Under the pieces are notes generated by a model. That model had not been told where the DNA came from, ran no database searches, and saw only the letters and a list, made by a program, of their open reading frames with translations. This document shows, piece by piece, positions 26,027-33,918 of a DNA stretch of 64,000 bases. The position numbers and the translations under genes are program-made. Origin of the DNA: Sporosarcina sp. FSL K6-2383 (GTDB taxonomy: Bacteria; Bacillota; Bacilli; Bacillales_A; Planococcaceae); the NCBI RefSeq assembly GCF_038618305.1, contig NZ_CP152017.1, positions 845,501-909,500 on the forward strand, written 5' to 3'. Position 1 is the stretch's first letter; every line of letters begins with the position of its first letter.

Positions 26027-27836
26027 ACCATTTGGCTATGAGCCTATCATTACAAAAGATGATTTAAAAGATCCAAAAAAGAAAAAGGGTGAGCGCGCGA
26101 GTAACTGGAAGTCAGTACTTTACCGAATTTGGAAGCTTGTTGATGAACAACGCGGTCTTCTCATCACAGTGCTAGCACTTGTTTTTGTGAGTTCTGTATT
26201 GACGCTACTCGGACCACTGATGATAGGGAAAATCATTGATAATTTCATCATTCCGATGCAATTTGATGGTCTTGGCGTTCAAATCGGTTTGCTGATTGTC
26301 ATTTATCTCGGTTTATCATCGGCGACTTATTTTCAAAGTTTCTGGATGGTTGGGATTGCACAGCAAACGATTTTCCGTTTGCGAACAAGTTTGTTTGCCC
26401 ATCTTCAAAAATTGCCAGTGACATTTTTCGATAAACGACAGCACGGTGAATTGATGAGCCGGGTGACGAATGATATCGAAAACGTCAGTCAGACGTTAAA
26501 CTCTTCTTTTATCCAAGTGTTTTCTAGTATTTTGACCCTGACAGGAACACTGGCAGTCATGCTGTATCTAAGTCCATTGTTAACACTGTTGACGATGATT
26601 ATCGTGCCTCTGATGTTTGTGGCAATGCGTTGGATTACACGTCGTACAGGGTTATTGTTTAAGGAACAACAGCAAGCAGTTGGTGAATTGAACGGTATGA
26701 TTGAGGAAACAATTTCTGGTCAGCGCATCGTTAAAGCCTTCTCGCAGGAACAGCGTGTCATGGAAGAGTTCGCGGAGAAAAGTGATCGACTTCGCCGGAC
26801 TGGGTTCTGGGCATTGACGTATTCTGGTTTTATCCCCAAGGTAATGAACATGTTGAATAATGCTGCTTTTGCAGTCGTTGCCGGTGTCGGTGGATTGCTG
26901 GCACTTAAAGGGGATGGTGCTGTGACAATTGGGACGATTGTTATTTTCTCTGAGTTTGCACGCCAGTTCACACGTCCGCTCAATGATCTTGCGAATCAGT
27001 TTAATACGGTGTTATCGGCGATTGCTGGAGCAGAGCGTGTGTTTAAGATTATGGATGAGCCAGTTGAAGACGATGAGGCAATAGAACATGCAGATACAAT
27101 TTTACAAGGGGATGTTGAATTTCGCGATGTGTCATTCGGTTATGCGGTGGAAACGGATGGCTATACAGTAGACGGGGTTTCATTCGATGTAAAAGCAGGG
27201 GAAACGGTAGCTTTTGTTGGTGCTACGGGGGCAGGGAAAACGACGATTATGCAATTACTGGCTAGATTTTATGAGGTCGATCAAGGAGAAATCTATATTG
27301 ATGGTATCCCAATTAGTGAGTTCCCGCGAAAAACATTGCGTAGTCAGACGGCGTTTGTGTTACAGGATCCGTTTCTATTTGAAGCGACCGTTCTTGAAAA
27401 TATTCGCTATGGCAAGCTTGATGCGACAGTTGAAGAAGTTATTGCAGCGGCGAAAAAGGCCAATGCACATAGCTTCATCAGTCGGCTGGAAGATGGATAT
27501 GACACGCTTTTGACAGCGGACGGCGGCGAAATATCACAGGGGCAGAAGCAGTTGTTGTCTATTGCGAGGGCGCTTGTCGCCGATCCTGTTCTCCTATTGT
27601 TAGATGAAGCGACAAGTAGTATTGACACAGTGACCGAGCTACAAATTCAAGAAGCATTAGAGCGTTTGATGGCAGGTAGAACAAGTTTCGTCATTGCACA
27701 TAGATTGAATACGGTACGAAAAGCAGATACAGTTTACGTCATGGAACGAGGGAAACTGATTGAGTCTGGGAGCCAGCAGCAATTAATTGAACGACAAGGT
27801 GTTTATTTCAATATGTTGGCGGAATCGAAAGTATAA
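26007..27836 (+). CDS. Heterodimeric ABC exporter, catalytic subunit
   Basis: A 609-residue half-transporter with a hydrophilic N-terminus, six helices (about 55-340) and an ATPase with Walker A GATGAGKTT, canonical Walker B LLLLDEATSSID and switch His in VIAHRLNT. Its signature is degenerate, ISQGQKQLLSIARAL. The Asp-type Walker B of the upstream subunit plus this degenerate signature would form the inactive site, while this subunit's Walker B and the upstream LSGGQ form the active one, exactly the asymmetry of TM287/288-like exporters. Start ATG 26007 inside the upstream gene. Confidence 0.88.
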   Translation: MLRVIRKPFGYEPIITKDDLKDPKKKKGERASNWKSVLYRIWKLVDEQRGLLITVLALVFVSSVLTLLGPLMIGKIIDNFIIPMQFDGLGVQIGLLIVIYLGLSSATYFQSFWMVGIAQQTIFRLRTSLFAHLQKLPVTFFDKRQHGELMSRVTNDIENVSQTLNSSFIQVFSSILTLTGTLAVMLYLSPLLTLLTMIIVPLMFVAMRWITRRTGLLFKEQQQAVGELNGMIEETISGQRIVKAFSQEQRVMEEFAEKSDRLRRTGFWALTYSGFIPKVMNMLNNAAFAVVAGVGGLLALKGDGAVTIGTIVIFSEFARQFTRPLNDLANQFNTVLSAIAGAERVFKIMDEPVEDDEAIEHADTILQGDVEFRDVSFGYAVETDGYTVDGVSFDVKAGETVAFVGATGAGKTTIMQLLARFYEVDQGEIYIDGIPISEFPRKTLRSQTAFVLQDPFLFEATVLENIRYGKLDATVEEVIAAAKKANAHSFISRLEDGYDTLLTADGGEISQGQKQLLSIARALVADPVLLLLDEATSSIDTVTELQIQEALERLMAGRTSFVIAHRLNTVRKADTVYVMERGKLIESGSQQQLIERQGVYFNMLAESKV

Positions 27837-27884
27837 GTTGAAAAGGCTACAAGGATATTTATATCCTTGTAGCCTTTTCAACTT
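27835..27884. terminator. Terminator hairpin after the ABC exporter operon
   Basis: Perfect 24-bp inverted repeat (core AAAAGGCTACAAGGATAT / ATATCCTTGTAGCCTTTT) starting at the stop codon. The T-rich second arm suits plus-strand termination; the A-rich first arm may also stop minus-strand transcripts from the lipoprotein gene. Confidence 0.85.
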
Positions 27885-27925
27885 GAATCCGTAAAAAAAG
27901 ATGGAGTTACCTAGGGGATAATGGA

Positions 27926-28396
27926 TTATTGCACTTCGTTAATATCGAGCTTTGTTCCATCATCAAAGTCAACTTCCAAATCGAAATGAGAGTAACTGTC
28001 TAACTGATACCATTTTAGAATTTTATCGATTACTTCTTGCGGTGGTGTATCCTTGGTGATGAGAATATCCATAAAAAGCTTCCCGATTTCATTCATAGCT
28101 TCGCTGTCTTTCAATTTGGTGTTGGTTAGTCTATTTTCATAATTTGCATCTAACTTTTTTTCCGTCTTATATTCGGTTTCAATCGCGTCTTTGCCATCGA
28201 CTTCGATATCAAGATCGAAGGATGTAAATCCGAAACCATCCCCAGTTTCAAGCGATCCTCCAGCTTTCTCATCTTCATGAATAATAGTCGCATCTTCCCT
28301 GTTTGGTTTATCGGCATTTTTCCCGAAGTTGCCACATCCGCCGAGTATTAAAGCACTTGATAGGGCTGCAGCACCAAATAATGTAAGTTTATGCAT
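27926..28396 (-). CDS. YusW-like lipoprotein
   Basis: A 156-residue lipoprotein. ATG 28396 follows GGAGGG; the signal peptide ends in a lipobox (ALILGGC, Cys at about residue 21). A charged linker precedes a C-terminal domain with the alternation FDLDIEVDGKDAIETEY and FDLEVDFDDGTKLDINEV, which I associate with the YusW-like family of unknown function. Anchored on the outer face of the membrane. It is monocistronic, with its promoter in the 28400-28480 gap. Confidence 0.8.
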   Translation of the reverse strand: MHKLTLFGAAALSSALILGGCGNFGKNADKPNREDATIIHEDEKAGGSLETGDGFGFTSFDLDIEVDGKDAIETEYKTEKKLDANYENRLTNTKLKDSEAMNEIGKLFMDILITKDTPPQEVIDKILKWYQLDSYSHFDLEVDFDDGTKLDINEVQ

Positions 28397-28481
28397 TTCA
28401 AACAAACCCTCCAAATAGATTTCTTGTTCTTAGTTTACCTAAAATACGGGTGAACTAAACAAAAGAATGTTTTGTACAATG

Positions 28482-28505
28482 AAAAAACCGGCTTTTGGGC
28501 CGGCG
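28482..28505 (-). terminator. Intrinsic terminator of the DUF2804 gene
   Basis: On the minus strand GCCGGC-CCAAAA-GCCGG is followed by six T, 36 bases after the stop codon of the DUF2804 gene. Confidence 0.88.
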
Positions 28506-28541
28506 TTAAAATAATCTATAATGGCAAAGTTTGTCGCTGGA

Positions 28542-29561
28542 TTACCATTTCGCGACATGTTCTTCCGAGCAACCAAGCATATTACGGATGTGTAGTGTGG
28601 AGCCGTCGACGAGTTGAACGGTACCGTTGAAATAGCCAACGAGTTGGTGAACTTTAGTCTGCACAACTTTAACATTGGTAGCTGCTATACGTTCAAAAAA
28701 GGGTGAAAAAGTGATGTCGACTGCCTTCGAAAACTTCGTTTGGATTTTCCAAGGATTCATAAAATTATTTTTATCATAGCTAAAAAGGACATCTTCATGA
28801 ATTTTAGTCATCCGTCCATCTATAAAAACCGCATTCTCTGTCATTCCAGTACCATCCGTCCACTTCCCGCCAAAATTCAATCCAATCCGACGATTGCCGA
28901 GGCGCTGTGACGCCATCGCCCAATTCCATTCTGCCCTGCGCGGCCAAATGCCTCGTCCATAATCGAGTACAGCGAAACTGTAATCAGGGTTGAAATCATA
29001 TCGTTTATCGCCGATTTTAACAAAGCCAGAAGTCGGCAACGAATGATGCTTCGCAGTGAATTGAAAAATATCGCGGCTTTTGGGTATGACAACATTTAAT
29101 GATTCATCACCCGGTGGATGAGTGATGTGTAGATCAGCATGGAGTACTTCATTATCAAAATCCTGGATAGTGACAGATAGATGTGTTTCTCCTTGAATAT
29201 TGACAATCTGGACAGTTAAGCTCTCATTGACAAATTTAACGCTACCGAGAACGTCCTCCGGCATTTTGACACTGCGCCCTATTGGAATCGTAATTTGCTT
29301 TTCAAAAAATCGTTGTGTCTCATAATCCAAAATATAGACAAAGCAGACAGCGGCATAATCGATATGGCTAATTGTTGCAGAAAATAATAGATCCTCTCCG
29401 TATACACACCAATAATTCCATTTCTTCTTTCGCATAAAGTGGCCCGTCAAATTGCTCTGGATGACAGGCTGCCGTGCAAATCCGATTGCTTCTGGATTCA
29501 ATAGCCCCTTGCCGTCACAAAGCGCGACGGGTTCGGTGAATTCTCTTTCTGCATGTTGCAT
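28542..29561 (-). CDS. DUF2804 family protein
   Basis: A 339-residue soluble protein without a signal peptide. It begins MQHAEREFTEPVALCDGKG, and has WNYWCVYGEDLLFSATI, a central LDYGRGIWPRRAEWNWAM motif, and a C-terminal domain with KKNN/WKI-type strands ending NMLGCSEEH. This is the DUF2804 pattern, whose function is unknown; the GRGxWP motif is its hallmark. ATG 29561 follows GGGGGAC. The frame is open further upstream but without a ribosome site. Confidence 0.85.
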   Translation of the reverse strand: MQHAEREFTEPVALCDGKGLLNPEAIGFARQPVIQSNLTGHFMRKKKWNYWCVYGEDLLFSATISHIDYAAVCFVYILDYETQRFFEKQITIPIGRSVKMPEDVLGSVKFVNESLTVQIVNIQGETHLSVTIQDFDNEVLHADLHITHPPGDESLNVVIPKSRDIFQFTAKHHSLPTSGFVKIGDKRYDFNPDYSFAVLDYGRGIWPRRAEWNWAMASQRLGNRRIGLNFGGKWTDGTGMTENAVFIDGRMTKIHEDVLFSYDKNNFMNPWKIQTKFSKAVDITFSPFFERIAATNVKVVQTKVHQLVGYFNGTVQLVDGSTLHIRNMLGCSEEHVAKW

Positions 29562-29629
29562 GAAGACGTCCCCCTGCCTATTGTCTTTTATGTACCTTAT
29601 TGCTATAATTCTTATTGTATCAAATTTTC

Positions 29630-29702
29630 GGGGCATTAGCTCAGCTGGGAGAGTGTCACGCTGGCAGTGTGAAGGTCAGGGGTTCGAGCCCCCTATGCTC
29701 CA
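29630..29702 (+). tRNA. tRNA-Ala (anticodon GGC)
   Basis: A 73-base cloverleaf: acceptor GGGGCAT/ATGCTCC (one G-U), D arm GCTC...GAGT, anticodon stem TCACG/TGTGA with loop CTGGCAG giving anticodon GGC, variable loop AGGTC, T arm AGGGG-TTCGAGC-CCCCT, discriminator A. The CCA end is not encoded. Its 3' end is the attachment site of the island that follows. Confidence 0.93.
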
Positions 29703-29808
29703 TATGAAATAATTAAAAGTATCCATTAGGATACTTTTTTTGATTGGAAAGCGGAAATGAATCTTGTTCAGTTTTCAGACTAATGTTCTAGTATGAAATC
29801 CCTATAAT
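29681..29808 (+). repeat. Left 128-bp direct repeat (attL) with tRNA 3' end
   Basis: From GGTTCGAGCCC of the tRNA T arm to CCCTATAAT. The same 128 bases recur at 36171-36298 with three differences (two in the tRNA acceptor/T-arm region, one further on). It includes the tRNA terminator. Far longer than a usual att core. Confidence 0.9.
29715..29741 (+). terminator. tRNA-Ala terminator
   Basis: AAAAGTATCC-ATTA-GGATACTTTTTTT: a 9-10 bp stem and U-tract just after the tRNA. Also duplicated in the right repeat. Confidence 0.9.
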
Positions 29809-29914
29809 TGTTGGAAGGAATAGTAGGATCTTTCGAGTTAATAATAAAGATCGGTTTCTATTTCCTCTAAGGAATAATACAAAATATAAGATTTCGTAAT
29901 AGATTCAATAGGCA

Positions 29915-29954
29915 AAGGCAACTACCCATTTAATTATAGGTGGTCGCCTTTTTT
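29915..29954 (+). terminator. Terminator hairpin at the island's left side
   Basis: AAGGCAACTACC pairs with GGTGGTCGCCTT (two G-U) and is followed by TTTT on the plus strand. It lies just beyond the end of the convergent small peptide gene and could terminate transcripts from either side. Confidence 0.7.
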
Positions 29955-29973
29955 ACTTTGATGTTCTTTTCAG

Positions 29974-30054
29974 TCAAGAAGCAGACTGTCCACCGAGTAG
30001 GACTAACGCAATTACCAACACTGCTAAAAGTAAATATTTTACGATAGTTGACAT
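29974..30054 (-). CDS. 26-residue hydrophobic peptide
   Basis: ATG 30054 follows GGGAGGTTTTATTGAA and encodes MSTIVKYLLLAVLVIALVLL plus six residues, a single membrane helix. Size, hydrophobicity and an upstream hairpin resemble type I toxin peptides, but also small membrane regulators. I do not recognise it. No antisense RNA gene can be proven, although terminators on the opposite strand (29915, 30286) leave room for one. Confidence 0.55.
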   Translation of the reverse strand: MSTIVKYLLLAVLVIALVLLGGQSAS

Positions 30055-30106
30055 TTCAATAAAACCTCCCTTTTTCGCATTTCTGATGTATTCCGAATCA
30101 GAGCGC

Positions 30107-30177
30107 AAAAAAAGCCTTTGGTTCTGATTGTTAAACGGACATACCTGTCCCTTTGACACAATCAGCCCAAAGGCCTT
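30107..30177 (-). terminator. Leader hairpin/attenuator upstream of the small peptide
   Basis: Minus strand: AAGGCCTTTGGGCTGATTGT pairs with ACAATCAG..CCAAAGGC and is followed by seven T; an internal GGACA-GGTA-TGTCC hairpin makes it branched. It sits about 50 bp before the peptide start, so it is either a separate small RNA's terminator or a conditional attenuator. Confidence 0.65.
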
Positions 30178-30387
30178 AATTAGTCATCAACCGCTCGGTC
30201 CCGCATGGGTCCAACCATAAAAGAAAATCAATATACAATTAATCTAACATCTTTTAATTTCTTTAGCAATTATTTTTATGTTGGCAGCATCTCCCTCAAG
30301 GTGCTTTTTCTCTTGCAATATGAACAAGTAAAAGCGGGGTGCAGTTCAGGGTAGGTCGCTTTTTTTGTCAAGTTTTGTCGAAAGTCT
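30178..30387. other. Non-coding stretch of the island with terminator-like hairpins
   Basis: No credible ORF. On the plus strand AGCATCT-CCCTCA-AGGTGCT followed by five T (30286-30310) is a terminator nearly identical to those at 32078 and 35614. A weaker stem AAAGCG/CGCTTT with a long T-tract ends near 30366. A small plus-strand RNA could end here; none is proven. Confidence 0.5.
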
Positions 30388-30416
30388 TTGAATGCAATTT
30401 TTTTCTGTTATATTAG
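30388..30416 (+). promoter_or_regulatory. Possible sigma-A promoter of the two-gene island operon
   Basis: TTGAAT (30388-30393), 17-bp spacer, TATTAG (30411-30416). A second AT-rich TATAAT lies at about 30464 without a matched -35. Confidence 0.4.
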
Positions 30417-30491
30417 ACCTATATTCAGAATATAGTTACTATACATAACTTGTTGTTTTAAAAATATAATATGGAAAGGAGTATGGAGAGG

Positions 30492-30875
30492 ATGCCTTTT
30501 AAAGAAGAAAACTTCCCTGAACAATGCCCTCCATTTGATGCAATAGAGCAGGATATTAATCCTATATACAGAATCATAGAAAATGATACAGTTCAAGAAA
30601 TTGATTTTTTAAATCATAGGGAAAGAAAAAAACCATATCCACAAAATAAGACGTGTGAAGCGCTTGCGATATCATTTTTCACTACTGCTAAAGCAGCTAG
30701 CGATGCAACCAAAAGATTTAAAAATTTAAGGAATAAAAAGTTTGTTGGAGGAATTATTACTTCAAAAAGTGGTATACATAAAACGGAGAATGTTCATTTG
30801 AATTTATGGTTATATAAAGATGTTGATATGGTAAAAGTGTTTCTAGGAGAGGGAGATGGTAATGAGAATAAATAA
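30492..30875 (+). CDS. Unrecognised 127-residue island protein, first of a pair
   Basis: Encodes a soluble protein with a proline-rich N-terminus (EENFPEQCPPFDAIEQD), a DFLNHRERKKP segment, then CEALAISFFTTAKAA and a C-terminal HLNLWLYKDVDMVKVF. I do not recognise the family. ATG 30492 is chosen because GGAGAGG and AAAGGAG lie upstream; two in-frame ATGs at 30471 and 30483 are possible. It overlaps the next gene by 14 bases, implying translational coupling and a shared function. Confidence 0.65.
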   Translation: MPFKEENFPEQCPPFDAIEQDINPIYRIIENDTVQEIDFLNHRERKKPYPQNKTCEALAISFFTTAKAASDATKRFKNLRNKKFVGGIITSKSGIHKTENVHLNLWLYKDVDMVKVFLGEGDGNENK

Positions 30876-32079
30876 ATACTCTGAACTAGAAGCGCTTGAA
30901 ATTGTACATATTTTTGACTACTATGATTTCCCATTGTTTTTTATTTCCAAGTCATTAAAATCGGAATACTATTTAAACTACTACATTGAAGAAATTCAAG
31001 AACATGTCGATAAATGGTTCTTCAGTAGAATTTCTAATAAAGAGAGAGTCAATTTAATAGAGCAACGAATATCCGTAGTAAAACTGCTGAACAGACTTTT
31101 AAAAAATGGCAGATTACATCACCTATTTATTGATTCTTTATTAGAGGCTTCTGAAGTGAAAATAGTTCTTGAAGTAGTGGATGAAAGTAATTTCGAGATA
31201 GATAGCTATCCGGAAGAAGATTTCGTGGTTGATTACGACTACATAAGTAAAGAAAGTTTAAATAAGGTCAATGAAACGATTATTGATAGTTCAAGGTTTA
31301 AATTAGTATTTAAAGACGAGTCGAATAATCACGATATAGATTTAAATTTATTTATGGATTTAATGCAAAAATTCAATAAAACATATGATGGATTATTGCA
31401 ATTGAAAAATAAATTAATTAATGAGAGGGTGATTGATGCTAACTACTCAATGAATTTGAAGATTGATTCATTTCAACCTTCTTCGTTCGGAGTATGGTTG
31501 AAAACAGATCCGTTTGAAGCGGATTTGTTCGAGATACCAGAAAGATCTTTGAGTTCTTTTTATGATTTAGTTAATGAAGTTAAAGAAAACAATGGAATAG
31601 TGATAGAAGAATCTCTTGAAGTAGATGAAGAATACAATATTGAAACTATCAAAGACATGAAAAACTTTTTGAAAGAAATATCTTCAAATAAATTAACTTT
31701 TACTCTTGAAGCGCAAAATAAATCCGATAACAATGAAATTAAAACAGTAGTATTTGATAAAAATAATTACTCGAAAATCGAAGTATTGAATGATATTTTA
31801 GTGAAAAATAGTAACGAAAAATCTGAAGTAATAGAAATAGAAGGGATATTAACTTCTATAAATATTCCTAATAATAAATTTAGATTGACTTCCGATGAAT
31901 ATGGAGAAATACAGGGTAGTATGTCTAAAACTCTTAGGGATGCCGTAAAAGATTCTTTTGACCAGCAATTTAAAGTACCAGGTAAAATCAAAACACAAAT
32001 TGAGAGGAAAATAATTAATAATCACTTGGATGAGGAATATACAACAAAAAATAAAATGATTTCTTTTACTCAGGATTAA
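30862..32079 (+). CDS. Unrecognised 405-residue island protein, second of a pair
   Basis: A large, acidic, Asn/Glu/Lys-rich soluble protein without membrane segments. The N-terminal third (EALEIVHIFDYYDFPLFF; EEIQEHVDKWFFSRIS) looks like a distinct globular domain; the middle has charged helices; the C-terminal part (EVIEIEGILTSINIPNNKF, then RLTSDEYGEIQG) looks beta-rich, perhaps OB- or SH3-like. Function not assignable. ATG 30862 has GGGAG eight bases upstream. It starts inside the preceding gene and is followed by a terminator. The two-gene, island-borne layout would suit a defence or toxin-antitoxin pair, but nothing catalytic is visible. Confidence 0.7.
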   Translation: MRINKYSELEALEIVHIFDYYDFPLFFISKSLKSEYYLNYYIEEIQEHVDKWFFSRISNKERVNLIEQRISVVKLLNRLLKNGRLHHLFIDSLLEASEVKIVLEVVDESNFEIDSYPEEDFVVDYDYISKESLNKVNETIIDSSRFKLVFKDESNNHDIDLNLFMDLMQKFNKTYDGLLQLKNKLINERVIDANYSMNLKIDSFQPSSFGVWLKTDPFEADLFEIPERSLSSFYDLVNEVKENNGIVIEESLEVDEEYNIETIKDMKNFLKEISSNKLTFTLEAQNKSDNNEIKTVVFDKNNYSKIEVLNDILVKNSNEKSEVIEIEGILTSINIPNNKFRLTSDEYGEIQGSMSKTLRDAVKDSFDQQFKVPGKIKTQIERKIINNHLDEEYTTKNKMISFTQD

Positions 32080-32102
32080 GCATCTCTCGCGAGGTGCTTT
32101 TT
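32078..32102 (+). terminator. Terminator after the two-gene island operon
   Basis: AAGCATCTC-TCGC-GAGGTGCTT followed by TTT. Nearly identical hairpins are at 30286 and 35614. The GAGGTG of the second arm also serves as a ribosome site for the ATG at 32103. Confidence 0.85.
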
Positions 32103-32354
32103 ATGTGCTTTACACACGAACATTTATTCTATATAGTTGGTAGAAAAGGAGATAAGACTATAACTTTACGAATAGTAAAAGGTGTTCCTGGAATAATAGA
32201 ATACCTCAAATCACACGGTGTGGAACTAAGCACATCGACAGTTAGTAGGTTGATCCGTGAAGAGGAAATGCCGTTCAAACGCATCGACACACAAATCCTT
32301 TTGTTCGACTTAGACAAGATTGATAAGTGGATTGTTGGTGATGATTATCAATAA
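32103..32354 (+). CDS. Small excisionase-like HTH protein, copy 1
   Basis: An 83-residue protein whose C-terminal 55 residues (GVPGIIEYLKSHGVELSTST, then VSRLIREEEMPFKRI and ILLFDLDKIDKWI) match the winged-helix excisionase/MerR-type HTH used by mobile elements. Related copies follow at 32388 and 32899. The start is uncertain: ATG 32103 uses a GAGGTG inside the preceding terminator, and a good AAAGGAG at about 32147 has no standard start codon after it. Confidence 0.65.
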   Translation: MCFTHEHLFYIVGRKGDKTITLRIVKGVPGIIEYLKSHGVELSTSTVSRLIREEEMPFKRIDTQILLFDLDKIDKWIVGDDYQ

Positions 32355-32387
32355 TCAGTAGAAGGAGTAGAATGGGGTGATTATAAA

Positions 32388-32774
32388 ATGACTGAAGAAA
32401 ACATACGTAAAGAAATGGAACAGTTAGGTATCAGCGAAGAGACCGTGAATAGTATGAAACGTCTATTCTTGAAAATGTCAGTACCGAGGTTCATTGAGGA
32501 AAAACGGAAAGAAGAAGAAAGAGAAAGGTTGGCTTTGGATTATGCTGATAATCAGCTTGAAGCTAAAAGGTTGCCTATGCGACGTATAAGAGGCGTGAAG
32601 TCACTTGTGGAATATCTTGAATCCATTGACTGCCCAATATCGGAATCTACTATATATCGACTAGTGAGGGTCAAAACAATTCCGTTTAGGAGACCATCCC
32701 CACAGGTTCTAATATTTGATTTAGATGACATTGATTATTGGTTGAGTTCTGACTATGAGGAAGCAAGTCAATGA
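32388..32774 (+). CDS. Excisionase-like HTH protein, copy 2
   Basis: A 128-residue protein. Residues about 1-60 are charged and helical (LFLKMSVPRFIEEKRKEEER). Residues about 68-125 are the same HTH as copy 1 (GVKSLVEYLESIDCPISEST; then YRLVRVKTIPFRRPSPQ and LIFDLDDIDYWL). GGGGTGA lies nine bases before ATG. The stop overlaps the next small ORF as ATGA. A DNA-binding regulator or recombination directionality factor is likely; its target is unknown. Confidence 0.75.
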   Translation: MTEENIRKEMEQLGISEETVNSMKRLFLKMSVPRFIEEKRKEEERERLALDYADNQLEAKRLPMRRIRGVKSLVEYLESIDCPISESTIYRLVRVKTIPFRRPSPQVLIFDLDDIDYWLSSDYEEASQ

Positions 32775-32896
32775 TCTCTATACGTACTAAGAGAGAGAGG
32801 CACGAATTCTTTTTAAGAACTTCGGCACCGCGTATAGCTACTAAGATGGAGCAAGAACAGCGAGAGCAGGAAGAAGGTAAGAAAAGGGAGGAGTAA
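32771..32896 (+). CDS. 41-residue ORF resembling the N-terminal part of the HTH protein
   Basis: Starts at an ATGA overlap with the preceding gene and encodes a charged peptide with FFLRTSAPRIATKMEQEQRE, similar to LFLKMSVPRFIEEKRKEEER in copy 2. It stops two bases before the next HTH ORF. Copy 3 is thus split into an N-terminal ORF and an HTH ORF. It could be translated, or part of a decayed duplicate. Confidence 0.5.
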   Translation: MISIRTKRERHEFFLRTSAPRIATKMEQEQREQEEGKKREE

Positions 32897-32898
32897 TC

Positions 32899-33089
32899 AT
32901 GCGAAGGGTACGCGGAACAAAAGCGCTAGTCGAATACCTGGTATCTATCGGTTGTCCAATGTCGGAAGCTACAATTTATAAGCTGTTACGTGAGAAGCGC
33001 ATTCCGGCAATCCGTCCAGCGATCGTATCTTACTTTTTGACCTGGATGCAATTGATCGATGGCTTACTGTAGACGAAAGTGAGGTGTAA
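32899..33089 (+). pseudogene. Frameshifted excisionase-like HTH, copy 3
   Basis: ATG 32899 follows GGGAGGAG and reads MRRVRGTKALVEYLVSIGCP then SEATIYKLLREKRIPAIRP, matching copies 1 and 2. It then leaves frame and stops at 33072. Another frame restores LLFDLDAIDRWLTVDESEV up to TAA at 33087-33089. A single missing base near 33018-33022 explains the break. Confidence 0.65.
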
Positions 33090-33125
33090 AACTACTTGTG
33101 GGGGCCGCGTGTTATCAATATGAGA

Positions 33126-33153
33126 TTGCCCTATTATTGTAGATTGGTATAAT
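33126..33153 (+). promoter_or_regulatory. Sigma-A-type promoter before the island membrane protein
   Basis: TTGCCC, 16-bp spacer, TATAAT, about 100 bp upstream of the membrane-protein ORF. Confidence 0.5.
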
Positions 33154-33270
33154 AGAGCTTATTATTTGAACTGTACTAAAATATTGGATTGTGAGGCATC
33201 GAGGTAAGATCAAGTGGATGCGGAGGGAAGAGGGTGAGGAGTTCTGAAGTTACAATATTGGATAATAAAT

Positions 33271-33918
33271 TTGTTTTTACTTGTATTTGTAATGGTAGAT
33301 ATTTTTCTTGGGGAGACAAGCGGTAAAGGTGTTAAAGTACAAATAATTAGTTACGTAATACTCTTTGTTGGGACTAACGCTATTGTTATTATTGTTCAGT
33401 TTTTAGTTACTAAGTTATTGGATAAATTATTCATTTGGATTGATAAAAGGAAAATGGATAAATATTCATTGTATGAATGGTCAGGAGAGCCTATCTGGTT
33501 AGAGTTTCATGAGCAACTGTCATCTATTAAAGAATTTAATCCTAAAAATTTAAGTGAAAACTATGAGAAAATCAAGGAAGAAATAAAAAAGTCATTTAAT
33601 AATCGTAAACAGCTTAATGCATTTAAAATATATTTAGAGGTCAAATGTGAAAGTACTAGGTTGAATAGCCTGTTAAATTCGACACAAGCAATCTTTGTAG
33701 CACTGATTACATTTTCTTTAGTAACAATAGTGAATTTTACAGAATTGACTCAGATGAAAAGCATATTTTTCATAGTTGTTTTTGTAGTTGTATGGTTTGG
33801 CCTGCTGATGGTTATTGATTTTGTAAGTAAACAAATAGATCGGAATAAGGTTCTTCTAAAGTTAGTATCCGAGTGTTTAGAAGAGAAAGAGTCTAAAAGA
33901 AAAAACAAAAAAAGATAA
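33271..33918 (+). CDS. Island membrane protein with two hairpin membrane regions
   Basis: Up to 215 residues. Helices lie at about 1-14, 24-50, 138-158 and 163-185, flanking a hydrophilic 85-residue domain that begins WIDKRKMDKYSLYEWSGE; the C-terminus is very basic (KESKRKNKKR). Family not recognised. The start is uncertain: TTG 33271 lacks a ribosome site, while GGTGAGGAG at 33233-33240 is followed in frame by CTG 33244. It has its own promoter and a downstream terminator. Membrane proteins of this kind occur as effectors in defence islands, but no such role is shown. Confidence 0.6.
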   Translation: MFLLVFVMVDIFLGETSGKGVKVQIISYVILFVGTNAIVIIVQFLVTKLLDKLFIWIDKRKMDKYSLYEWSGEPIWLEFHEQLSSIKEFNPKNLSENYEKIKEEIKKSFNNRKQLNAFKIYLEVKCESTRLNSLLNSTQAIFVALITFSLVTIVNFTELTQMKSIFFIVVFVVVWFGLLMVIDFVSKQIDRNKVLLKLVSECLEEKESKRKNKKR

